Source: WHSW01 sp963705955 (GTDB lineage: Bacteria; Actinomycetota; Thermoleophilia; Solirubrobacterales; 70-9). From it: a DNA stretch of 64,000 bases. The stretch covers positions 1 through 64,000 of the forward strand of contig CAVPLH010000004.1 in NCBI GenBank assembly GCA_963705955.1. The letters run 5' to 3'. The notes under the pieces were generated by a model. It ran no database searches and was not told where the DNA came from. It was given only the letters and a program-made list of their open reading frames with translations. Shown here piece by piece: positions 28,662 through 37,303 of the stretch (its first letter is position 1; every line of letters starts with the position of its first letter). Both the position numbers and the translations under genes were made by a program.

Positions 28662-29936
28662 TCAGCCGATCTCGGCGAGCGCCTCGGCGGCGGCCTCGCA
28701 GGTGCGATCGATCGCCGCCTCATCGTGGGCGAGCGAGACGAACCAGGCCTCGAACTGCGAGGCGGGCGGGTAGACGCCGCGCTCGAGCAGCGCTCGGCAG
28801 AACCGGCCGTAGGCGTCGAGGTCGCAGCGCGCCGCGCCGGCGAAGTCACGGACCGGCTCGGCGGAGAAGAACGGCGTCACCAGGCCCGGAATCGAGGCAA
28901 CCTGAACCGACGCCCCCGCCGCGGCCTCCTGAAGCCCCGTGGCGAGGCGGTCCGTGAGCGCCGCGAGCCGGTCGTAGGCCGCCGCGTCGAGCTTCGCCAG
29001 CGTCGCCAGGCCGGCGGCGACGGCGAGCGGATTCCCCGACAGCGTGCCGGCCTGATAGACGTCGCCCGCGGGTGCGATCAGCCGCATCAGCTCGCGGCGC
29101 CCGCCGTATGCCGCGGCCGGCAACCCGCCGCCGATCACCTTGCCCATGATCGTCAGGTCGGCCTCGACGCCGTAGAGCTCCTGGGCGCCGCCTCGAGCGA
29201 TCCGGAAGCCGGAGATCACCTCGTCGAGGACAAGCAGCGCGCCGTTGGCGTCGGCCTGGCGCCGCAGCTCCGCCAGGAAGCCGTCGGCCGGCGGGACGAG
29301 GCCCATGTTCGCGGGTACCGGCTCCGCCAGGATCGCCGCGACCGGGTGCTCGCCGAGCGCCGCCGCAACCGCAGTCGGGTCGTTCCACGGCACGACCAGC
29401 GTCGCCGCCGCCTGTGCCTCGGGGACCCCGGGGCTCGACGGGATTCCCTGGGTCGCGAGCCCCGAGCCCGCCTCGGCGAGCAGCCCGTCGACGTGGCCGT
29501 GGTAGGCGCCCGCGAACTTGAGCAGCATGTCCCGGCCGGTCACCGCCCGCGCGAGCCGGACGGCGCTCATCGTCGCCTCGGTGCCCGAGTTGACCATCCG
29601 CAACATCTCGACCGTCGCGAAGCGATCGCAGACCTCGGCCGCGAGCTCGACCTCCGCTTCGGTCGCGGCGCCGTAGCTCGTCCCCAGCGCTGCCGCCGCG
29701 CGCACGGCATCGACCACGTCCGGATCGGCGTGGCCAAGGATCAAGGGCCCCCAGGAGCAGACCCAGTCGACGTATCGGTTCCCGTCGACGTCGATCAACT
29801 CGAAGCCCTCGCCCCGCTCGATGAAGATCGGGTGCTCGCGCCCGATCGAGCGCATCGCGCGCACGGGCGAGTTGACCCCGCCGGGCAGCAGCCCGAGCGC
29901 GCGGTGGTAGAGGACCTCGGAAGCTCTTGTATCCAC
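28662..29936 (-). CDS. hemL: Glutamate-1-semialdehyde 2,1-aminomutase
   Basis: 424-residue PLP enzyme that converts glutamate-1-semialdehyde to 5-aminolevulinate in the C5 tetrapyrrole pathway. Markers: GLLPGGVNSPVRAM at the start, NSGTEATMSAVRLAR, the PLP-binding LLVLDEVISGFR and the Schiff-base lysine in TIMGKVIGGGLPAAAYGG. The start is GTG 29936. It follows the ahbAB-like gene by 77 bases that contain a heptamer repeat. hemB, the next enzyme, is two genes upstream, so the three form a tetrapyrrole cluster. Confidence 0.96.
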   Translation of the reverse strand: MDTRASEVLYHRALGLLPGGVNSPVRAMRSIGREHPIFIERGEGFELIDVDGNRYVDWVCSWGPLILGHADPDVVDAVRAAAALGTSYGAATEAEVELAAEVCDRFATVEMLRMVNSGTEATMSAVRLARAVTGRDMLLKFAGAYHGHVDGLLAEAGSGLATQGIPSSPGVPEAQAAATLVVPWNDPTAVAAALGEHPVAAILAEPVPANMGLVPPADGFLAELRRQADANGALLVLDEVISGFRIARGGAQELYGVEADLTIMGKVIGGGLPAAAYGGRRELMRLIAPAGDVYQAGTLSGNPLAVAAGLATLAKLDAAAYDRLAALTDRLATGLQEAAAGASVQVASIPGLVTPFFSAEPVRDFAGAARCDLDAYGRFCRALLERGVYPPASQFEAWFVSLAHDEAAIDRTCEAAAEALAEIG

Positions 29937-29952
29937 AGGCTAGGCGCTATGC

Positions 29953-30015
29953 GAGCAGGGACATTGGACCGCGAGGCCTCCCTGCTCCCTGCTCCCTGCT
30001 CCCTGCTCCCTGCTC
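29953..30015. repeat. Five tandem CTCCCTG heptamers with one inverted copy
   Basis: CTCCCTG is repeated five times at 29978-30012 and trails into CTC at the stop codon of the ahbAB-like gene. An inverted copy GAGCAGGGA sits at 29953-29961, 17 bases away, and can pair with TCCCTGCTC in several registers. On the transcribed (minus) strand this places a CAGGGAG array and an alternative hairpin in the leader just before hemL. A heptamer array can change in copy number by slippage. Confidence 0.8.
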
Positions 30016-31099
30016 ACCCGTGCTCGCGCTCCCAGCGCGCGTAGTCATCCGTGAAGTAGTGAAGCCGGATCTTCTTGAACTCGGTCGACGAGTAGAGCGT
30101 CGCGCGGTCGGGGCCGTGGAGGTCGTGCTCGTCGGCGATCGAGTCGAGGATCGCGTCGCATTCGTGCTTCGAGCGCCCGTGGGCCATGGTGAAGACCGAG
30201 TACGGCCAGTCCTCGTACGTGGGCCGCTCGTAGCAGTGCGAGATCCCGCGCACGGCGGACATCCGCGAGCCGACCTCGGCGACATCCTCGACCGGCACGC
30301 GCCAGACGCCCATCCCGTTCGCAGAGAAGCCCGCCCGGCGGTGATAGAGGATCGCGGCGACGCGGCGCAGGAGCTTGCGATCGACCATTCTCGTCAGATG
30401 GTCGAGGAGCTCGTCGGTGCTCATCCCGGCTTCGGCGGCGGCCTCGTCGTAGGGGCGGTCGACGACCCGCATCGGACCCTGCAGCGCCCTGATCACGGCG
30501 ATGTCGGTCGTGTCGTAGGGCTGGGGTTCGAGCTCGCGCGGCGTCGTCGGCTGCGCCGCGGCGGCGAGCGCCGCGGTCCCCTTCTCCATCTCCAGGTTCA
30601 TGTTGATCTTGAACAGCTTCAGCGTCGGTAGCTGGCGGATCGATTCGGCGCCGGTGAGGCGCTGGAGGACATCGAGCGTGCCCTCGAGGCCGAGCTCGGA
30701 GTCGGGCGGGGTCGCGATCGTGAACCAGAGGTTGAACTCGTGCGTGCGCAGGTAGTTGTGGGAGACGCCCGGGTGCGAGTTGATGATCCTCGCCGCACGG
30801 TGCGGGTTCTCGGAGTCGACCTTGGCCGCGACGAGCATCGACTGATAGCCGAGCGCGCGGGTGTCGAAGATCGGCGTGATCTCGCGGATGATCCGCTCGT
30901 CGACCAGTCGCCGGGTCCGAGTCAGAAGCTCCTCGCGGTCGAGCTCGGCTTCGGCGGCGAGCCGGTCGTATGGCCGGGCGGCAAGCGGGAACCGCGATTG
31001 GAGCAGGTTCATCAACCGCTTGTCGGTCGCGTCGAGCGGGATCGCGGCACCACCGGTGCGCGACCGCAGCTTCGCCCGCGGGGCTCTCACTGAAGCCAT
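30014..31099 (-). CDS. Two-domain siroheme decarboxylase-like protein (AhbA-AhbB/NirDL type)
   Basis: 361 residues made of two Lrp/AsnC-like halves, each a winged helix plus a RAM-like fold. First half: DATDKRLMNLLQSRFPLAARPY and GVSHNYLRTHEFNLWFTIATP. Second half: TDIAVIRALQGPMRVVDRPYD and GISHCYERPTYEDWPYSVFTMAHG. The HNY.R...NLWFT and HCYERP...WPY...MxHG motifs are those of siroheme decarboxylase subunits (AhbB/AhbA, NirD/L/G/H), which remove acetate side chains on the alternative heme or heme d1 route. Its position between hemB and hemL, with a 13-base overlap with hemB, supports a tetrapyrrole role. It could instead be a heme-sensing regulator. Confidence 0.82.
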   Translation of the reverse strand: MASVRAPRAKLRSRTGGAAIPLDATDKRLMNLLQSRFPLAARPYDRLAAEAELDREELLTRTRRLVDERIIREITPIFDTRALGYQSMLVAAKVDSENPHRAARIINSHPGVSHNYLRTHEFNLWFTIATPPDSELGLEGTLDVLQRLTGAESIRQLPTLKLFKINMNLEMEKGTAALAAAAQPTTPRELEPQPYDTTDIAVIRALQGPMRVVDRPYDEAAAEAGMSTDELLDHLTRMVDRKLLRRVAAILYHRRAGFSANGMGVWRVPVEDVAEVGSRMSAVRGISHCYERPTYEDWPYSVFTMAHGRSKHECDAILDSIADEHDLHGPDRATLYSSTEFKKIRLHYFTDDYARWEREHG

Positions 31100-32058
31100 C
31101 CGGCCGCTTCCTTGGCGTAGTAGGTGAAGATCGCGTCGGCGCCGGCGCGGCGGATCGCGGTCAGCGTCTCGAGCGCCGCGCCGCGCTCGTCGATCCAGCC
31201 GTTCGCGGCCGCGGCCTTCAGCATCGAGTACTCGCCGGAGACCTGGTAGGCGGCGATCGGCATCTCGGTGTCCTCGCGCACGGCGGCGATCACGTCGAGG
31301 TACGGGAGGGCCGGCTTGACCATCACCATGTCGGCGCCCTCCTCGACGTCGAGGCGGACCTCGCGCAGCGCCTCGCGGGCGTTCGCCGGGTCCATCTGAT
31401 AGCCGCTGCGGTCGCCGAACTCGGGCGTCGCCTCGGCGGCTTCGCGAAACGGCCCGTAGAACGACGACGCGTACTTCGCCGAGTAGGCGATGATCGGCGT
31501 GTCGGGGTGGCCCTCCTCGTCGAGCTGCGAGCGGATCGAGGCGACCCGACCGTCCATCATGTCCGAGGGCGCGACAGCATCGGCGCCGGCCTCGGCGTGG
31601 GAGATCGCCGTCTTCGCCAGCAACTCGACCGTGATGTCGTTGTCGACCTCGCCGTCGCGGACGAATCCGCAGTGGCCGTGCGAGGTGTACTCGCAGAGGC
31701 AGACGTCGGTGATCACGGTCAGCTCCGGGTGTCCTTCCTTGAGCGCCCGGACCGCCATCTGCACGACGCCCTCGTCGTCGAAGGCCCCGCTTCCGGTCTC
31801 GTCCTTGGTCGCCGGGATCCCGAACAGGATCACCGCCTCGACTCCGACGGCTCGGAGCTCCGACGCCTCGGCGACGAGCTCGTTGATCGAGAAGCGCTCG
31901 ACGCCCGGCATCGACTCGACCGGCTCTCGGACACCCTCGCCGGAGACGACGAACAGTGGCTGGACCAGGTGGCGCGGCGAGAGCTCGGTCTCGCGGACGA
32001 GGTCGCGGAGCGCTCTCGTCCGCCGCAGGCGCCGCATACGCGTAGCGGGAAAGCTCAC
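31087..32058 (-). CDS. hemB: Delta-aminolevulinic acid dehydratase (porphobilinogen synthase)
   Basis: 323 residues; condenses two 5-aminolevulinate molecules to porphobilinogen. Markers: MRRLRRTRALRDLVRETELSP, the metal-site segment VITDVCLCEYTSHGHCG with Cys residues for zinc, the first active-site lysine in IIAYSAKYASSFYGPFREA and the second in ADMVMVKPALPYLDVI. The final GADAIFTYYAKEAAGWL is also conserved. Stop overlaps the start of the ahbAB-like gene. It heads the hemB-ahbAB-hemL set. Confidence 0.97.
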   Translation of the reverse strand: MSFPATRMRRLRRTRALRDLVRETELSPRHLVQPLFVVSGEGVREPVESMPGVERFSINELVAEASELRAVGVEAVILFGIPATKDETGSGAFDDEGVVQMAVRALKEGHPELTVITDVCLCEYTSHGHCGFVRDGEVDNDITVELLAKTAISHAEAGADAVAPSDMMDGRVASIRSQLDEEGHPDTPIIAYSAKYASSFYGPFREAAEATPEFGDRSGYQMDPANAREALREVRLDVEEGADMVMVKPALPYLDVIAAVREDTEMPIAAYQVSGEYSMLKAAAANGWIDERGAALETLTAIRRAGADAIFTYYAKEAAGWLQ

Positions 32059-32102
32059 AGCGGTGAGTCTAGAGAGCGCCGGGCCGCCTCCCGGCGCAGC
32101 GG

Positions 32103-33464
32103 TCAGGCGGCGAAGCGCCGCAGCGCAAGTCGCGCCAGCAGGCCGTAGCCGACCACGATCGCGGCGAGGTGGAGGAGCGGGACTCCGATCGACGGTCCCG
32201 CGGAGTCGAGCGCCCCCCGCATCGCGTCGAGCGCCGGGTCGAACGGGAACAGGGCCCGGACGAACTCGATCACGTGAAAGACGCCGGCGCTCACGGTTCC
32301 CGAGGAGACGAGGGAGAGAAAGGCGATCGGGAGCGAGACCATGAACGCGAGCAGCGAGCTGGCGCGCACCTCCTTCGCCGAGCCGCCGATCGCCGCGCCG
32401 AAGGCCGCGAAGGCGGCGCCGCCGGCACCGATCGCGAGCAGGATCAGGCCGATCCGCCCCCAGTCGACCGAGACCAGGAGGGTCAGCGCGGCGAGCAGCA
32501 GCAGCGTGACAGCGAACGAGGCGACGATCCCGAGGACCACCTTCTCGGTCAAGAGCCCGGTCGGCCCGACGAGGCCGCGGGTGATCCGCCCGAAGGCGTT
32601 CTCCTCGCGCTCGAGCGCCAGTGACCCGGCGACCAGGAGCACGGTCACGAACATCAACGTGACCGTCGCCGCGACCGCGATCGCGAACGTGTCGAGCCCC
32701 GAGGACCCGCCGGCGACGACCTGCTTGTCGACCGAGATCGGGGCGGCGACGGCGCCGAGCAGCGGCAGCGCGAAGTCGAGGTTCTGCCGCGCCAGGTCGG
32801 CGAACCTGGTCACCCGGTCGAGCGGCACGGTCGCGGGGCTGCCCTTCGGCAGCTGCGCGCCGACCACCCTGAGGATCGCGCTCGCCTTCTGGAGCCCGAG
32901 GATGTCGACGTCGCCGAGCAGCGGGAGGCTGAACGAGCCTCCCTTGACCAGCAGGTCGAGGTAGTTGGCCGCCTGGTCGGAGATCTTCTGCGAGAGGATC
33001 AGGTTCGCCTCCGTGACCAGCGCCTGGATCCGATCGTCGACGAGGCTCGCCTTCACCGGATCGTCCTGGTTGACGAGGACCTCGACCGTCGGCTGCTGCG
33101 GGTTGAGGCTGGCCAGCGAGTTGAGCTTGTCGAGCAGGTCCGGGGGCAGGATCAGGGCGGCGATCACGTCACCGTTCTCGACCTTCTGCTCGGCCTCGGC
33201 TCGCGACGAGACGTCGACGCACTCGACCCGGGAGCAGAGCTCGTCCCGGGCGAGGCTGCGGTCGATCTCGCCTTCGCCGCTGCCGATCTGGAACTGCTGC
33301 GTCTCCGGGACCTCGTTCAGGAACGCGACCCGTGGCTTCGAGTTGTCGGAGGAGAGCGCGAACCCGATCAGCACCCCGAGCGCGACCGGGTAGGCGATCA
33401 ACAGGGCGACGATCAGCGGCGAACGGCGGAGGATCTGCAGGTCCTTGAGCAGCAGCCAGCGCAT
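32103..33464 (-). CDS. ABC-2 type transporter permease
   Basis: 453 residues. One N-terminal helix (PLIVALLIAYPVALGVLIGFALS), a large outer domain of about 230 residues (NEVPETQQFQIGSGEGEIDRS..., with a two-cysteine CSRVEC), then a cluster of five or six helices ending in LHLAAIVVGYGLLARLALRRF. This is the ABC-2/YhgE-like layout used for exporters of drugs, lipids or polysaccharides. ATG 33464 lies two bases after the ATPase stop, so the pair is co-transcribed and probably forms one exporter. The substrate is unknown. Confidence 0.88.
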   Translation of the reverse strand: MRWLLLKDLQILRRSPLIVALLIAYPVALGVLIGFALSSDNSKPRVAFLNEVPETQQFQIGSGEGEIDRSLARDELCSRVECVDVSSRAEAEQKVENGDVIAALILPPDLLDKLNSLASLNPQQPTVEVLVNQDDPVKASLVDDRIQALVTEANLILSQKISDQAANYLDLLVKGGSFSLPLLGDVDILGLQKASAILRVVGAQLPKGSPATVPLDRVTRFADLARQNLDFALPLLGAVAAPISVDKQVVAGGSSGLDTFAIAVAATVTLMFVTVLLVAGSLALEREENAFGRITRGLVGPTGLLTEKVVLGIVASFAVTLLLLAALTLLVSVDWGRIGLILLAIGAGGAAFAAFGAAIGGSAKEVRASSLLAFMVSLPIAFLSLVSSGTVSAGVFHVIEFVRALFPFDPALDAMRGALDSAGPSIGVPLLHLAAIVVGYGLLARLALRRFAA

Positions 33465-33466
33465 CG

Positions 33467-34183
33467 TCAGTGACCCCGGTCGCGGAGGAAGCGGACGAAG
33501 GCCGCCTCGAAGTCCTCGCGCTCGGTCTCCGGGACTGCGGCGTGAAGCTCGGCAGGGGTGCCGTCGAAGACGTCCTCGCCGTCGGCGAGGACGAGCAGGC
33601 GGGTCCCGTAGCGCTCCGCCTCGAGCAGATGATGGGTGGTGTAGATCACGGTCGTCCCGGAGCCCGCGAGCCCGAGGACGAACTCCCACAAGCGCTCCCG
33701 CTGGCGCGGGTCGAGCCCGGTCGACGGCTCGTCGAGGAGCAGCACCGCCGGCGCGGTCAGCAGACCGATCGCGATGTTGACGCGCTGCTGGTTTCCCCCC
33801 GACAAGGTCCCGACCTGGTCGTCGCGCCGCTCGGCGAGCCGGGTCTGCTCGAGCATCCGCTCGACCGCGGCGTCGACGTCGTCGACCTGCTCGAGGTGGG
33901 CGAAGAGGCGCAGGTTCTCGGCAACGGTGAGGCGGCGGTAGAGCGCCGCGCTCTGCGGCACCCAGCCGACCTCGCCCGGCGCCGAGAAGGTCCCCGAGTC
34001 GGGATCGCGGATCCCGGCGAGAATCGAGAGCAGGGTCGTCTTTCCGGCCCCGTTCGGGCCGATCACCGCGAGCAACTCGCCGCGGGCCGCGGTGAACGAG
34101 ACCCCCCGCAAGGCCGCCCGGCCGTCGAAGCTCTTCGAAAGCTCGCGCGCCTCGATCGCCGGTCCTGCCTCCGCCACGCTCAC
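33467..34183 (-). CDS. ABC transporter ATP-binding protein
   Basis: 238-residue nucleotide-binding subunit. Walker A IGPNGAGKTTLLSIL, Q-loop VPQSAALYRRLT, signature LSGGNQQRVNIAIGLL, Walker B AVLLLDEPSTGLDP and switch His in TVIYTTHHLLEAE. It is of the class that powers ABC-2 exporters, and the permease gene follows immediately. Divergent from the phosphoesterase gene, with 80 bases between starts. Likely exports a drug or envelope component. Confidence 0.93.
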   Translation of the reverse strand: MSVAEAGPAIEARELSKSFDGRAALRGVSFTAARGELLAVIGPNGAGKTTLLSILAGIRDPDSGTFSAPGEVGWVPQSAALYRRLTVAENLRLFAHLEQVDDVDAAVERMLEQTRLAERRDDQVGTLSGGNQQRVNIAIGLLTAPAVLLLDEPSTGLDPRQRERLWEFVLGLAGSGTTVIYTTHHLLEAERYGTRLLVLADGEDVFDGTPAELHAAVPETEREDFEAAFVRFLRDRGH

Positions 34184-34263
34184 CGCGGGAAAGCTACGCG
34201 ACCGCCGACGCGGGCGGTGTCGGTGCGGGCCGCCGCGCCGCGGCGGGATACGCTCAGCGCGAG

Positions 34264-35043
34264 ATGAGGGTGCTGTTCGTCAGCGACGTGGTCGGCAAGC
34301 CCGGTCGGGTCGGGCTCGAGCGGGCGATGCCCGGGCTGCGGGAGCGCCACGCCCCCGATCTGGTGATCATCAACGGCGAGAACTCGGCCGGGGGGCTCGG
34401 GATCACGCCGAAGACCGCGGCCGATCTGTTCTCGATCGGCGCCGGCGTGATCACGCTCGGCAATCATGCCTTCCGTCACCGAGAGGTGTTCGAGTACCTC
34501 GACCGGACCGAGACGGTGATCCGGCCGTCGAACTTCATGACCGGCAACCCCGGCCACGGGCATACGATCGTCGACGTCGGCGGCGTCCGCCTCGCGGTCA
34601 TCAACCTGATCGGGCAGCTCGAGCTGCGCGCCGCACGCTCACCGTTCAGCGAGGCCGACGTGCTTCTGGAGCGGCTCAACGGGCGCGCTGACGCCTTCTT
34701 CGTCGACTTCCACGCCGAGGTCACCTCGGAGAAGGTCGCGATGGGCTGGCACCTCGATGGCCGTGCGGCCGCGGTAGTCGGAACCCACACCCACGTGCCG
34801 ACAGCGGATGCGCGGGTGCTCCCCCGCGGCACCGCCTACATCTCCGACGTCGGCATGACCGGCTCGCGCGCCAGCGTTCTCGGGGTCCGCTGGGAGCAGG
34901 CGCTGGAGGGATTCCGGACGCAGATGGGGGTGCGGTTCACCACCGCCGACGAGGACCTCTGGGTGAACGCCGTACTGGTCGAGATCGGCGACGACGGTCT
35001 CGCGCGCTCGATCGAGCAGGTCCTCGAACCGGTCCCCGACTGA
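34264..35043 (+). CDS. YmdB-like metallophosphoesterase (TIGR00282 family)
   Basis: 259 residues. Metal motifs: MRVLFVSDVVGKPGR (Asp), IINGENSAGGLGITPK (Asn-Glu), ITLGNHAFRH (GNH), FFVDFHAEVTSEK and VVGTHTHVPTADARVLP (His pairs). The family hydrolyses 2',3'-cyclic nucleotides in characterised members and affects RNA and biofilm physiology in Bacillus; it often neighbours rny, which is not present here. Family members often have a Trp after GNH; here it is Ala-Phe. It starts ATG 34264 and is convergent with the large membrane gene, eight bases apart. Confidence 0.9.
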   Translation: MRVLFVSDVVGKPGRVGLERAMPGLRERHAPDLVIINGENSAGGLGITPKTAADLFSIGAGVITLGNHAFRHREVFEYLDRTETVIRPSNFMTGNPGHGHTIVDVGGVRLAVINLIGQLELRAARSPFSEADVLLERLNGRADAFFVDFHAEVTSEKVAMGWHLDGRAAAVVGTHTHVPTADARVLPRGTAYISDVGMTGSRASVLGVRWEQALEGFRTQMGVRFTTADEDLWVNAVLVEIGDDGLARSIEQVLEPVPD

Positions 35044-35050
35044 GCCCCGA

Positions 35051-37303
35051 TCAGGCGACGGGCGCCGGGGCCGGCTCGGCGACCGGCGAGGTCGCCCGCC
35101 GATCGGGGGCCGGCCGCGGCGCCGCGGCCGCGAGGGCGACGAGCAGGCCGGGCAGAAACCAGGGGATGTAGAGGTAGAACCAATGGTCGACGGCGAGCTC
35201 GAGGGCGATCAGCACCGCCGCAGAGAGCGCCGCGATCTGGGGCAGGGTGCGGCGGCGGGGGACGAACGCAACGACGATCGCGAGCAGCGCCGAGAGCACG
35301 AAGACCGTGGTCTGCAGCCATTGGATCCCGTCCACCTGGCCCCAGATGCTGAACGGGGAGGTGCGGTCGATCTGGCTCGAGACGGTGCGATCGAAGAAGG
35401 TCCGCAGACCCGGATCGATCGCCGGGTAGAGGAGCACGATCGCGACGACCCCACAGAACGCCGCGGTGAACAGGGCCGGGGTCCGGAGGCCGCGAAGCCG
35501 GGCTCGCCGGCCGGCGCCGGGCGCCGAATCGCCGCTCAGCAGGCCGCGGTAGCCCGCGGCGTAGAGCGGCGCCAGCGCGAGCGGTGCGAACTTCGTCATC
35601 GCCGCCAGCGCGAGCAGCCCGCCGCGAGCGACCGGGCGTGCGAACACGGCCAGAGACCAGGCGAGCAGCGCGGCCAACAGCGAGTCGTTGGAATTCGACT
35701 GCAGCGCGAAGTCGGTGTACGGGTAGGCGAGCCAGGCGAACGCGAGCACGACCCCGAGCTCTCGGCCGCGGCGTCCCGGACGGAGCCGGATCCCGCAGAA
35801 GAAGAGGCCGGCGACGGCGGCGAGGTCGAAGGTGATCGCCGCGGCGTGTGAGGCGGGCAGCTGGTCCCAGGTGCCGTCCCAAGGCAGCGCGAGCTCGAAC
35901 GGAACGTAGGCGTAGTAATTGACCGGCCCGTAGGTGTCCCCGAACCGGTTGTCGTCGGGGAAGACGCCCTCCCCGTAGATCGGCTCGCCGTGCGTGATCC
36001 GGTCCGCCCCGATCGTTCCGGCGTAGCCGACGTCGATCACCCCCGCGTCGGCGATGTTGACCGTGACCCGGAAGGCGATCAGGACGACCGCCGCGATCGC
36101 CAACCACGAGACCGGCAGGCTCGGTCGCAGTCCGCCGCGGCCTCCACCGCGGAACCCGATCCAGAGCATCCGGATCAGCAGATAGACGAGCGGCGGGTAG
36201 GTCAGAGGGACCGAGACGCCGATCTCGCCGCGGTTGAAGAACACGTGCGAGACGCTGAACGAGAGCAGGACCAGGAGGTCGAGGTGGGCGATCCGCGAAG
36301 GCCGCCGCCAATCGAACAGCCCGGCGAGGAAGATCAAGCAGAGCGGGATCCAGACGTAGGGCGCGTTGAGCACGTGACCGAACTGGCCCTCGTAGCCGCG
36401 CGCCATCGGCCACGCGACCTGATAGCCGGTCAGCGACTCCCGGACCGCGCCGCTGAAGCCGTCGACCTTGACCTGGGCCACCTCGCGGCCGTCGCCCGTG
36501 TAGCCGACCTGCCATGCGTTGTCGTCGGTGGTCTGGATCGCCGTCGTCAGCCGCCCGTACCGGGCCGTCTGCTCGGCGACCGCCGGGTCCGCGTTTGCGG
36601 TCTCGATCGCCTCGCGGGCCGAGACCTCGAATCCCTCCGGGGTCTCGGGCAGAAAGCCGGGGGGAGCGGGGGCCGGGCTCGGCGCCGTCGACCCGGCGAC
36701 CGACTCGGCCGGCGCCGTCCCGGCCGGTGCCGCGGCGGCCGGGGCGGCGACGATCACGGACAGCGCCACGGCGCCGGCGAGTGCGGCTGAGCCGAAGGTC
36801 CACAGCTTGTTGCCGACGAAGTTCGCCGGCATCGAGAGCGCAACCGCGATCGCCTGCGCCGGCAGGTCGGCGAGCCCCACGGCGGCGACGAGCAGCTGCA
36901 GGATCGCCAGGTTGACGCCGAGGCCGATCAGGCTGACGGCGAAGAATCGAGCTGCCTGGAAACCCGCGTGTCCGTCCCTGGCGCCGAATGTCCAGGCGCG
37001 GTTGAGCAGGAAGTTGCTGCTCACGGCGACGCAGAAGGCGCCGATCGCGGCGACGATGTGATGCAACCCGAGGCTCTGTGTCAGCGCGGCGAAGACGATC
37101 AGATTGATGACGTAGCCGGAGCCGCCGACGAGGCCGAACTTGAACAGTTGGACCCAGTTGCCCGGCTCCCGGGTGCCGAGGTGGATCCGGCGCAGCAATC
37201 GCCACGTCCAGTGGGCGGCGCGCGCCGACGGATCCTCGCCGGGCGGACGGACCGCGCGCGAACTCGGTCGTTCGGCCGCCTGTCGCTCGCCCAGCGTGCT
37301 CAT
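35051..37303 (-). CDS. GtrA-like domain joined to glycosyltransferase-like polytopic membrane protein
   Basis: 750 residues if one gene. Residues about 45-170 are a four-helix GtrA-like flippase domain (FKFGLVGGSGYVINLIVFAAL, NFLLNRAWTFGARDGH, MPANFVGNKLWTFG). A signal-like helix and Ala/Pro linker follow, then an outer domain (TPEGFEVSAREAIETAN...AWQVGYTGDGREVAQVKVDG, PepSY-like in look) and about ten helices with an acidic loop FPDDNRFGDTYGPVNYYAYVP, as in GT-C/GT87 lipid-linked mannosyl- or arabinosyltransferases. It probably transfers sugars from polyprenyl carriers onto the envelope. ATG 37303 is used because ATGA there would overlap the previous gene's stop. The fusion could be produced by a lost stop. 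Confidence 0.72.
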   Translation of the reverse strand: MSTLGERQAAERPSSRAVRPPGEDPSARAAHWTWRLLRRIHLGTREPGNWVQLFKFGLVGGSGYVINLIVFAALTQSLGLHHIVAAIGAFCVAVSSNFLLNRAWTFGARDGHAGFQAARFFAVSLIGLGVNLAILQLLVAAVGLADLPAQAIAVALSMPANFVGNKLWTFGSAALAGAVALSVIVAAPAAAAPAGTAPAESVAGSTAPSPAPAPPGFLPETPEGFEVSAREAIETANADPAVAEQTARYGRLTTAIQTTDDNAWQVGYTGDGREVAQVKVDGFSGAVRESLTGYQVAWPMARGYEGQFGHVLNAPYVWIPLCLIFLAGLFDWRRPSRIAHLDLLVLLSFSVSHVFFNRGEIGVSVPLTYPPLVYLLIRMLWIGFRGGGRGGLRPSLPVSWLAIAAVVLIAFRVTVNIADAGVIDVGYAGTIGADRITHGEPIYGEGVFPDDNRFGDTYGPVNYYAYVPFELALPWDGTWDQLPASHAAAITFDLAAVAGLFFCGIRLRPGRRGRELGVVLAFAWLAYPYTDFALQSNSNDSLLAALLAWSLAVFARPVARGGLLALAAMTKFAPLALAPLYAAGYRGLLSGDSAPGAGRRARLRGLRTPALFTAAFCGVVAIVLLYPAIDPGLRTFFDRTVSSQIDRTSPFSIWGQVDGIQWLQTTVFVLSALLAIVVAFVPRRRTLPQIAALSAAVLIALELAVDHWFYLYIPWFLPGLLVALAAAAPRPAPDRRATSPVAEPAPAPVA

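Noticed and set aside
29978..30015. Heptamer array as a CRISPR array
   Set aside because: Units are 7 bases with no spacers and no cas genes nearby.
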